This document shows, in pieces, positions 10,634-20,962 of a DNA stretch of 64,000 nucleotides. The notes beneath the pieces were generated by a model that saw only the letters and a program-made list of their open reading frames with translations, was not told where the DNA came from and did no database searches. The stretch comes from Serendipita indica DSM 11827. Lineage: Eukaryota; Basidiomycota; Agaricomycetes; Sebacinales; Serendipitaceae. Numbering within the stretch: the first letter of the stretch is position 1; each line of letters begins with the position of its first letter. The stretch is taken from positions 682,001 through 746,000 of the forward strand of contig CAJVGD010000042.1 in the NCBI GenBank assembly GCA_910890315.1. Reading direction: 5' to 3'. A program made the position numbers and the translations under genes.

Positions 10634-12507
10634 TTAGAATAGAGTGTCATAAAATGACCCGTAGTAAACCAGCTGGCGTTCATCTCCCCCGAAGTTCCTG
10701 AGCCTACGAACATGATCCCGTCTGCGAGCTCTTCCCCAGGAAAGAAATTCTTGCTTAGCATGCACTGCATCTTGCATTGTCATTGCAAGGTCGAAGCCGT
10801 TGAAGGCGAGCCAATCCCAACAGAGCCTACTCTCAACAAACGGGGCTGGAAACCCAGCTTCAAGCCAGTTCCGCGTATTGAGCATAAATTCGAGGTCGAA
10901 ATCGCATCTTTGTGCAAATCTCGCAAGTCCTTCAACCCGCCAGTGGGTACCCATCCTGTTAGCTAAACTTTCCGCTGCCGATATCATTCTAGGGATCGAA
11001 TGAAGTGCAATATTGCGCTCAATGAGCCCTAAAATAACGTGCTTGAAGTCATCGCCGATCCTACATAGTGCTTCAGTGAGTGCCCCTATATTGAACGAAT
11101 AGTCGCTGAGAGCGAGCAGTGCCTCCTCAAAGGTCCATTGCAGCCCGAGTTGTGCTGCATAAGACTGTGCGGTTACGGCACTCAATCGAACCTCGAGCAT
11201 CTTATACTTGTGGTACTCCCAGCTTTGTAGGTATAGAACTGGAGAAAAGCGCGTGTCTTTGTTGATGGGATTTCTGAACGCGCTTTGAGCATAAAGTGAC
11301 CGGTTTTCCGGTTCAATGCCTTGAATGTTGGCCAAGTCGTTGCGAATTGTGTCGACTCGATACTGGTTTGCAACTAGTGCATTGTGAAGATGGCGACGGA
11401 CATTATGTTCGAAAGAGGAGCTCCTAGATTGGTCAAGCCCTGTCAGATACAAAGCATCTGAAAGCCATTGAACGACATTGCCATATCTATAACCGTGACT
11501 CTGCAGGGCTTTGAGGAGAACGCTATATAGATCCCGCCCATGAGACAGGAGCATGGTTAACATTTCATCTGTCGCTTGGATATCTCCATCGTTTTGGACC
11601 AAAGTGACCAGTGCGTTGCGGTAGTCATCTTCAGATCCATAGGATTTCCAAGCGGTGATCATACGCTTAATGATGAATGCCTTTTGATTTGACTTTCGGT
11701 AGACTTCTCGGACTTGCTGCTGGGATAGCCCAAAGCTCATCAGCTCAGAGGTCAATGGATATACAATCGAGCCTATCGTGGAGTTTAGCTTGTTCCACAT
11801 AGAAAAAAGAGAAGGTACGTTTTGGCCAAAGAGACCTTACATAGTCTGGTTGTGAGCTCGACGTCGTTCCAAATCTGCAAGCCGTGTCTGCTATGAGTTT
11901 TGATATGATAGAATCTTTGTACTTGGAGAGTTCCTCTTTGTGCAGGCCACCACGCTCAAATCTATGTCAACCTCAGTAATAGTCGCCGGCTAGTTGGAAC
12001 GTACGGATCGAGTAGCCTGCAAAGTACTCGTAATGCATTGCTGCATCCAAAAATTTGGTACAAAAAACCATCTATTCCATCATACTTGGGACTCTTGTTA
12101 TTAGAGGACATAAGGAATCGCGTGTAAAGGGAGGGGCGCCAAGTAGTTGACCCTATGCTCCTCTTTGTCGCTTCAGCCAGTGTGTAGGAGAGTGTGACGC
12201 TTGTTATGAACAATGTTGAGTTAACATCCAGGACCATCGCTGGATCTCGTCTGGAGATATCTTTGTTTTGCATACAGTATTCCTGTAACGTGGATAAATC
12301 TTCTTCAATCATGATTGTTTCGCCAGACAGACAGCCGATGTAGCGCTCTAACGCCGAGTGACCAATCTCGAGACGGTTGAGCTGTTTACGAACGTCACGG
12401 GCTTGATCCACGAGCTCTTTGAAGGTGGCCGCGACGTAGAGACTTTCCAGTTTCTGAGATGCCATTCTTATAGCCGACCAGGATGGGTGCGGGTCCAAGT
12501 TGGGCAC
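10634..12507 (-). CDS. HeLo-like N-terminal domain protein with unknown helical C-terminus (paralogue A)
   Basis: Three exons are inferred: about 12507-11998, 11965-11830 and 11786-10634. The first encodes a helical N-terminal region whose pattern (KQL at about residue 40, IGCLSGETIMIEEDLSTLQE, then FITSVTLSYTLAEA) lines up with paralogue B at 18699, and through it with the fungal HeLo-like N-terminal domain of STAND proteins. No P-loop or NACHT domain follows. The C-terminal 380 residues are all helical and share with paralogue B the segments FGLSQQQVREVY, ITAWKSYGS and the motif RLCWDWLAFNGFDL near the end. The start may be the second Met (MASQKLESLY, 12465). The function is unknown. By family analogy it could be a membrane-active or signalling protein of fungal incompatibility or immunity. 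Confidence 0.68.
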
Positions 12508-12740
12508 TTGTCAGTCTCCACACGAGCCTACACTCCCTATTTGAAAGTGGCATACATGAAGGGATGTATTCTAATCATTTGGGTTCTTGGAACTTCTATG
12601 GTATCGCTCACTTGAACCTAACGTCAACCCGGATCATCAACGAGATCGGCTTGTGATAACACATAAATCTCCTTCAGCATTGTTAGAAGTCAAGTGGATT
12701 ATACTATGGTACACTGGACTATGGACGTTTGGAGGCGCTA

Positions 12741-13756
12741 CTAATTGGTCTGTCTAGCCATCTCAGGGAGACGGAATTCCAGGATGGCGGGTCCAGCAAC
12801 GGTACTATCGTCCGATACGACGGTACCATTGGTTGATATGACTGCATAGACAGTACCGACCAGCTTTTCCGGGACAGTAGCCGACTTGTTCGAATCAAGA
12901 GGCGCGAAGAGCGTGTCGAGTCCACTGAAAAAGGCGGCGTAGAGCATTTGATTAGACCCGGTCGAGGTCGAATTGAAGTCGAAAGTCACACTCTTCCCCG
13001 GAGAAGGCGTCGAGGTCACGCGAAGTGCAGGGAAGGCTTTGACGGGCAACGACGGATTCGACGACGGGCACGAAATGATAAAAGGCGCTAAATGAACAAA
13101 TTCAATAACCACGGGTATCTCAACGAGTTGATGGACGTACCGGCGAGGGAGTAGACGGCGTTGAGGTCGAGCGGAGTGTCAAATGCGCCGCTCCATGCTG
13201 AATCGTGCATTACAGCGCTCTTGACCCATGCCGTATGGCGTGTTTCGGTTGTGAGCACTGCAGCGGCAGCCGTCAAGTAATCCTTATTGGTGATATACTT
13301 TGCAGCACCCAAGTAGGCAGCAGTACCTACGCCTTCCAAAACACCAGCGAGGGCAGCAAAGGATTTGGGGTCTGTATAAGGGAAGGAGTAGTTGCAGGCT
13401 TGGGTAGCACTGGATCCAAGTGCGGTGGAGAGAAATTGGACATGTGAGGCTTCATGGTCAGCAATTTGTTGGAAACGATCGCGGACCCATGACGGGAACC
13501 CATCATTTTGGAACGCAGAAACATCAAACTTGGACAAGGCGCCACTATCTGCAATACATCTGATCAGCCATGACTTTAGGAGAGGCAAGGTGGACATACA
13601 AAATGCGTTCTCGAGATGTTCGAGGGTAAGTGCATATTGGAGGATGTCCGTATCGCTCGGATCATCAGCGCGTTTATTCACGACATGCTCGACAGGGGCA
13701 GCAGCAGCAATGGTCGAGGCAAGAAGGACGATAGGGAGAATCATAGACGGCAGCAT
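12741..13756 (-). CDS. Secreted ferritin-like domain protein (Rds1-like)
   Basis: A clear signal peptide (MLPSMILPIVLLASTIAAAA) is followed by a short propeptide ending in KR and a ferritin-like four-helix domain. The helices carry ALTLEHLENAFY, DHEASHVQFLSTALG and VLTTETRHTAWVKSAV, which supply the Glu and His pattern typical of the family. A first intron (GTATGT..GCAG near 13549-13600) joins NAFY to SGALSKFD; without it a spurious CMSTLPLL segment would be read. A second intron near 13090-13140 joins AVYSLAG to APFIISCPSSNP, and the protein ends in a beta-rich tail. Homologues of S. pombe Rds1 respond to nutrient and stress changes, but their biochemical role is unsettled and metal storage is not shown. 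Confidence 0.85.
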
Positions 13757-14308
13757 CGTTCAAAATCCTCACCACTCCAAACTTTCGGTGTTTTATAGGT
13801 TTTGGCCACGCCTAAAGATTTGCCTCTGCATGGAACGATGGGTGGCTCCCCGGCGGGCTTGTCGGTCGAGCCGTGGACGGCAGTACGATGGCCACCGTCG
13901 ATCGACACCACCATTTTGAAATATGACGCCTGATATCCTTTGATTTTCGGTCATTGCGGAAAGTGTGACCTCGATGGCACATCTCTGTGAGTACTCCCCA
14001 ACTCCCGGCTATTTTCAGGAGGAAATCTAGCGCATGGCCTATAAGCACTGCATATTTCATATGCAACGCTCTGTTTCAACCCCAGGATCTGGATCCTGCG
14101 TTTCTTGCCGTAACCGTTTCCCTGAACCTGACGGGTCGGGATGCTTGAGCGGCTTAGATGAGGGCTCTTTTAGTTTGCAATCTGACCTACAATCCATTCC
14201 CTTTGTTGCTTTGTTACTCATCACCGATACTGACGGTCACCTTCGTAAGAATAGAATAGCTCGATAGTCATACACTCCACAATCCACAAAATATACACGA
14301 TGGAACGA
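13757..14308. other. Intergenic region
   Basis: About 550 nt lie between the 5' end of the ferritin-like gene and the 3' end of the DUF726 gene. No gene, repeat or strong promoter element was recognised apart from the expected promoter space. Confidence 0.4.
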
Positions 14309-17300
14309 CTATGTCTCCCACGGGTTGATTGTATACGCTGGTCTCTGTTTTGAATTTGGACTCATGATTGGCTTTGGAGCCCACGAGTCTGCAACCACGT
14401 CCTTTGTTTCCGTGCCCGATGACCCCAGTGAGACTGAGCCATCTACACCACCAAACGAGAGCGTCGACGAGGCGAACGGGTTTGGGGTTGACGCAGGATA
14501 ACCGAAGCCACCTCCACCTCCAAATCCTGTGCTCGCAAACGGCTTGTAGGCCATTGGATCTGCTTTGTACATGGAAGCGTACATGTCATCCGTTCCCCGA
14601 ACAGCGCCAAATGGTGTCGCCGGAATCGATTCTGTGCCCACTTTGCTCAGAGTGATTCCGGTCGTCATCGCAGGCGTCCATACGTCTCCATCCACACTCC
14701 CAAATGAGAGCGTTGTCGCATCCGCGCTGACATATTGGGAAAAACCAGGCGATAAAGAGGTCCCAGATGGTGAGCTGAACGGGTCGCTGTTCGGCGTTGC
14801 ATATTCTCCGTACGGCGAGTCATTCATCTTCGGCGTGGACTGTGTAAACGACGGAGAGATCGAAATCTTCTCGACCTTGTTTGCCAGGGCATTGTTGTCG
14901 AGGTGAAGGTTCGTCTCTGACTTGCTGGATGACGGTAACTGATATGGTGTAGCAGCCGTCGGCGTTGTAGGCGATGGGGGTAACACCTTGCTTCTAGATA
15001 CTTCCTTTGATGCGCTCGGTGGGATGGGAGGAGCCGATTCCGTCCTCTCGGGCGCAGGGCGTGGTGTACTATCCACACCAGGTGCAGGCGGTGGATTCGG
15101 GAGCGGTAACTCGGTCTTTTGCTGTCGTGCTTCTTCCGCCTCCGCCTCTGCACGAGCTTGAGCAGCAGCCGCGGCCAAAGCCTTGAGGTCGAAGCCAGCC
15201 TTCGCCGCTGGTAACTTCTCGTCCTCTGCCTTCTCCGCCTTCTCCGCCGACGGTAAGTTGACGGTCTTTCCATTCGCCGCTGTCGGCATACGTTCTGGTA
15301 AGTCGTCATCCTCGTCCTTCTCCTGAATCGTTTCCGAAGAGACGCGTGCATCCTTGGGTGTCGAAGTAGAGTTTGGCGTGCTCGACTTTCCACTAAAAAG
15401 GCTAAACCGCTTCTTATCCTTGTTCGCCGCTGCGATTGCCTCTTGTCGGATTACCTCCCGCTCCGCTGTCATCATCTCCTCGGGTTCGTCAAAGAAATCG
15501 GCCGAGACTGCAAATCCAAGTTGATCCAAAATAAGCGGCATATACACTCGATAGCTCAGGTGTCCCGCAATCTTGTCCGTCAGATCCACATTCTCCAATC
15601 CTGGCACATGGTCGACCGGGCGCATACCTGCGACTGTGTTGATACCGCCAGTGGTCGCTCGGAAAAGGTATCCAAGGATCCAATCGTTGCGCGCGAATCC
15701 GTTGACAAACCGGCCAGCAACAACGCTGCGTGCGTCCATCCACGAGCGCACTGGAGCCGTCACTGTTGCGCCAAGGAGAAAGACGTCCTGGACGATACCG
15801 TACGCTTTGTGTTTAGCGAGCTCGAGCAGGCAGTAGAAGATCATTCTCGCGCCGAGGGAGAATCCGATGAGTGTTATCGGACGAACTCCAAGCGAACGAC
15901 TCATTAGGATATCTGCGAGCACAGCACCAGCTGCCTTGGCACGGTCGAGCGCATTGGACCATGGGTTGTCGATGAGGTAGCCGAGCTTGGTCAACACTAC
16001 TCGCAATTAGCTTGAGTCATGTAGGATTAAGATAAGAACGCACGTAGAGGAAAGGAAATTGCGCTCATTATACTTGTGAGGACGGTGAATTGGAGGACGG
16101 TCGTCGACACTTGCGAAAGCACCTCTGTGGAGAGAATCTTCAATGCATTTCCCGTCTCCTCCATCATCTCAGGCTCCCATCTCATGCTGAAGACATCCCC
16201 GACCATTGGGTCGAGAACACTGAATGGTAATCGGACATCGTCATTGATGTTGTTCATATACCTTCAATCGTAAGGCCAAGAGAGCATCGTGAATGACGTG
16301 AACTCACCCTGGTATTGTGAGAATGCAGTTGACACGTCTGTTATTGTGCAGCGGAAGAAGCTCCATCGTTCGCACAAAGCGTGTACGGCGAGTCATACCT
16401 TTAGCGGCAATACCAGAACCCGTCAGTGCTCCGGTTGCAGTGATGGCAATCGCGCCTCCAGTACTCGTAAGCACAGCAGTACTACCTGCTGCTCCCATCG
16501 CAGTCAAGGTGGCACCAAACGCCGCTCCGATGACTGGTGCAAGCACGCCCGCAGAGAGACCAATGACAAGCCCACCGCCAAGTGTAGCAAGGCCGACCAT
16601 CATGTATCGCCTCCTCTTTGATGCTTGCACTCTTGATTCGATAATCTCTTGGCTCTCGAGGGACTCGGCACCTTCCTCAATCTCCAACGCATCCGTGACT
16701 CGTTTTTCAAACTTGATGACTTCTGACCACCCGAGTCCGAGTTTGGATGCGACTGTTTCGAGTAAAACTCGAGATCGAGCGTCGTAGACGCTATCGGCAA
16801 TGAGGATGAGAAATAGATCACATAGGACGGTCCATCGAATATCAAGCGTGACGTCCTTGTCGAGATTTGACAGGTGTGTGCTGACACCGGGAACGTTAAC
16901 TGGGGTCGAAGGCTCCAAGACATTGGCCGTCGTTTGGAGTCGCACATTTGAGCGATCGCGTTTATGTCCCGGTTGGAACGTTGTTGTGGAGCTTGCGGCA
17001 GTCGGCGTTGTTGTGCCGTCTTCGTCCTGTGACGAGTCGACGTCGAGGGTCTGTGCACCCAAACGCTCTGCCTCTGCATCCTCCGCTTCACGTTCTTCTT
17101 GTACACGGCGTGCTTCTACAGGATCGTACTCGGGATTTGCAACGGTGTGGGTTGTCATGAGAGGTGGCACTAGGTCCATTGCTGTCAGACCATGTTCGCC
17201 GAGGGTCTCGATCATCTTCTGTTCTCTTGGGATGTCAGTAGGACGTCTTTATAGATTATCCGCACCCACCAGGCAAAGCGATTTCCATATGAAAGTAGAG

Positions 17301-18059
17301 ACGACCCATAATCTTCAGACTCCAGAGTTCTAGCCCTTTGATGGCACCAGCAAGCTCTTTTCGTCCCACTCTCTTCAGACCAGTGATCATTTCACGCATG
17401 GTCAAGTAGCAGACGCCGACATAGGCAATCCGCTGCGCTTCGGTGAGAAGATTCTTAGTCGCTTGCATCTGGCTGAGCGGTGTCATGGCCTTATCCTCGT
17501 CAAAAAGGAATTTGGTTCGAAGGTGGATCTCTTCGGTGTCGTCGTCGTCATCTACCCGTAGTCGGGTGTAGTCCATTTCCGCAGCCTGCGTCAATCGTTT
17601 CTTCCGCCATTCGTTTCCGGCATAATCCACATCGTCAAATTCTCCCGTAGCATTCGCACCTCCAGAATTCTTCTCGTCCTGGCCTGAGCCCTTGGCAGTG
17701 TTGGTATTCCCAAAGCTTGTGCCCAGCAGCACGCTCCCACCATATGAGCTGGTATTCTGCTGAGCGCGTGGCACATAGTGATATCTCTTCCGATCCTCCT
17801 CGTCAAGTCCATCCGCCGGGTCATCCGCCTTGACGACTTCCATCTCTTGCCAAAAGTCATCGTCATCCTCGTCGGCATCTGCCCACTTGTCATCGTTGCT
17901 CCATTTATTCGACGAGGAAGAGTTGTCTCCGTGTTTGGTTATGGAAGAAGAGGACGAGGAGACGCTGTGGAGGGTGGATTGCGAGATGGAAAAGCGGGCA
18001 TCAGCTGTCCTGGACGTAGAAGAGACTTTACTGCTGATACTGTTTCTCGGGGTGCTCAT
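14309..18059 (-). CDS. DUF726 alpha/beta-hydrolase membrane protein (TMCO4/Mil1-like)
   Basis: Four exons (about 17256-18059, 16304-17215, 16027-16257 and 14309-15995) build a protein of over 1,100 residues. The N-terminus is disordered and acidic (DEDDDDFWQEMEVVKAD). A central region has consecutive hydrophobic glycine-rich stretches (LATLGGGLVIGLSAGVLAPV and AAGSTAVLTSTGGAIAITAT) that are probably membrane segments. The hydrolase part follows, with the nucleophile elbow GFSLGARM (G-x-S-x-G) and DVFLLGATVTAP. The C-terminal third is Ser/Pro-rich and disordered. This order matches DUF726 proteins such as human TMCO4 and yeast Mil1 (YFL034W), which interacts with the clathrin adaptor AP-1. The substrate is unknown. 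The long tail exceeds the core family length. Confidence 0.87.
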
Positions 18060-18698
18060 TCCTATCCGTTAAGGCCTATTTCTCCTCCTTTCAGCTGGTA
18101 CTGTCAGTATCCAAAGGTAACGGTGGATAATAGGTTCGTGTCTCAATCTTCACAGAGTTCTAGCACCGTGGCTAGGTGATGAGACAGGCGACGGAGATGG
18201 TAATAGTCCAAGTGAGAACGCCGTTGACTCGCCACCGCGACGGGACGAGACCGGTCGAGAGTAGCTTGATGATTATAGTCACCAATAAAGTATAGTTATA
18301 GTTCATTTGGGCAAATCAATATATCATTCATTTTTGGACTCAACCTCGGCTGCGACTCATGATCAATCACAGAGAAAGAGTCATCTTACCAGGATTTGTG
18401 CACTTGGAACAGCATGCAACAGCGTATAAGATGGTGGCATAGTGCCTCAGCCTTGCCGGTTTCTCTTAGCCATGTTCACTCCGCTGCAAACGGATAACAA
18501 TCAGGTTTCAAGAGGCGGGGAGATGGGACATGATCCGATAGATCTACCCTACCACACATACGGTTATCTACGGCCTCTGGTGGGCGCCATCACCAATCGA
18601 AGCATAGCTTCGCCTATCTAGCATGGCGGATATAAACCGGTGAGCACAATCCCAGCAACTCACATAAGCCTCTGTTCGCTCACGGACTCCTAGTCGCA
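18060..18698. other. Divergent promoter region with a TATA box
   Basis: About 640 nt separate the start of the DUF726 gene (minus) from the HeLo-like paralogue B (plus). A TATAAA at 18631-18636 lies 63-68 nt before the ATG at 18699 and is probably the core promoter of paralogue B. Nothing else was recognised. Confidence 0.45.
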
Positions 18699-20678
18699 AT
18701 GGCGGATCCTCTCAGCATTGCAACAACCATCGCTGGAATCATCCGGGAGTCTATCAAGGTCGGCAAGCAGCTCTATGACCTTCTAGGTCGCTATAAGAGG
18801 TCGAACCTCACCCTCCTCTGTCTCTGCACCGAGGTCTTTATCATCGAGAAGGCGCTCGTCAAGCTGCAGGCATATGGTACGGAGAATCCCCGAGCTTTTG
18901 GGTTCAACGACAAAGATGCATCAAAGGACATTGATTGCGCGCTCTTTGCTACGAGTATCACTCTCTCCGAGCTATCAAGGCAGCTCGAGAAACTCGGAGG
19001 GAGAATAGAGGCCGAGTCACGCCCTCGCGCGACAACGCTGGAGAAGCTCAAACTGCTTTGGAGAGAGGAAGATATGAAGCAGATTCTTGATCATCTCCGC
19101 GGCCAGCATAGCGCGCTTCAATTTCTCTTGACCGCGATTACCATGTGTGTAAAGCTTTTGCCGCCGCTTCAGTGTTTCTGACCACCTGCAGGGAGTCTAT
19201 CGACGAAATTAAGCAGATGCTAGCCAATAACCGACCCGTCATAGAACACATGGAGGAAGAAGCGTCGATACATAGTCAGAGACTCGGGTGTCTTAAAGCT
19301 CTTTCACGTCCACAGTATAGTGCGACAATTGTTGGGAGCGATTCAGTCAAATCAATCCCAGAAGACAGCATCGCCGACCCACTCGGTGCGTTATGTTCAC
19401 AGAAGACGGGTATCGACTGAGACATCGGCAGAAATTTCTTGCGCAACCGATGAGAAGCCTGCCTATCCCTTGATCCCCGAACTCATTGGAAGCGGTCTGA
19501 GTTACCAGCAAGTGATCGACATATACGAACGGAGCGGCCTCGATCCGTTGACAGTCAAAGCGAAACTAGAGGCGTGGAAGACCTATGGGTCCAATACAGA
19601 CTTTCGCATCGCTCTCACGGCGCTTATACGCAATAACTGCAACGTGGCTGTCACTGATGACGGTCTCATGTTCCTATACGTACTGGACCGCCAGCTATAC
19701 CCGCGTACGCTTCTAATGCTGAAGAAGTATGCATACAACTTTACCATCACTCAACAACGACTCGAAATCCTAATGCGTCTGTCGGAGATGACGATCGCAC
19801 TACACTCCCCAACAATAGATCCATTAACAAGTAGCTCGCCAAACTCCTCTAGTATGTCACGAAGTATAGCGACAGACAATTTGCGTCGCTTCCTTGGATC
19901 GTTAGAGGCCAACATGTATAATTTTGCAGAGACCTATCAACAAATCAACGGTCTCATCAACCTTCGTCGACTCTCAGACCTCATTAAAAACCACAATCAA
20001 TGGCTTTTTGATGATCCTCAAAGTCATAACTACGCCGCACTTGACACTATGTGGCTCGTCCAGTTCTGGGAGCACTACGCATACGACGCCGTCATCACCG
20101 AAGATACGCTCTGTCAGGTGATGAATTGGTTCATCACACATCAAGGAGTCCCTTGCCACATTCATGTTGTTCTCCTCCTCCTACGTCGTTGCTTCTTCCG
20201 CAAAGAAGTACTCCTCAGATCATTGGATCGACTTAGGGGTGCAAATGACGCTCCTACGTATCTTACACTGACGCTAGAGATTCTCGCGCACTCTACCGAT
20301 CAACTTCCAGTGGACCATCTCGTCTCTGAGGTGAACCGCTTGTTCAAGAAGTTCTGGACGGAGCCGCGCTTCTACTATCCACCGCTGATGGCCAATAAAT
20401 ACAACTACAACGTTCCTGAAATGGTCAGGGTCGAGAAGGCGGTCGAGTCTGCCTTTCCCTCTGCCTTTGTTGAGACGGGTCTTTGTTGGGATTGGCTCAT
20501 GTTCAACGGGTTCGATCTCAAGGAAACTCAGAAAGATGCCACGATGATCCCAGATACCTTTTCATCGCTGAGTGCGGAGCAGAAGAAGGAATGTATTCGA
20601 CAAATGCATGCACGGCGGAGTGTTTCCATCAAGTATTCACCAGACTCTCACCTCTTTCACCAAGATAGGCTGAATTAA
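18699..20678 (+). CDS. HeLo-like N-terminal domain protein with unknown helical C-terminus (paralogue B)
   Basis: Exons 18699-19144, 19192-19385 and 19432-20678 join in frame to 628 residues. The N-terminus MADPLSIATTIAGIIRESIK, followed by VGKQLYDLL and later EVFIIEKALVKLQAY, matches the fungal HeLo-like/STAND N-terminal domain (PF17111 type). Such domains usually precede NACHT or ankyrin regions; here no P-loop is present. From about residue 230 the protein is helical, starting with PELIGSGLSYQQVIDIYERS, LEAWKTYGS and RIALTALIRNN, a spacing that recalls death-domain-like bundles (inference only). It ends with GLCWDWLMFNGFDLKETQKD, shared with paralogue A. The neighbours downstream are the UBA/coiled-coil tandem. 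A role in fungal self/non-self or stress signalling is a guess from the N-terminal domain. Confidence 0.75.
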
Positions 20679-20962
20679 CCTATGATTGTGAGTTACACAA
20701 TCTACCGGCTCAGTATGGCGACTTACCAAGGGACTAGGTTGCTTGCGAATGCATAAACGGAGAGTATAACATGCAATTTCACGAATAAGCATCGCCATGT
20801 ACGATAAAGGAAATTTATCCGAACAGATTGAACAACTACTTCTGCCCCCTCCACATCCGTGCTGCCCCTCAACGAGACGCTATTCTCAACTGATATCAGC
20901 TATTTCAAGTTATTTACAAAGAGGAACCTCAAAACTCTTTGATCCGTCCAGTGTTGCTAATT

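Noticed and set aside
14824-15393. 189-codon minus-strand frame, very Arg-rich
   Set aside because: It is a shadow frame of the low-complexity tail of the DUF726 protein.
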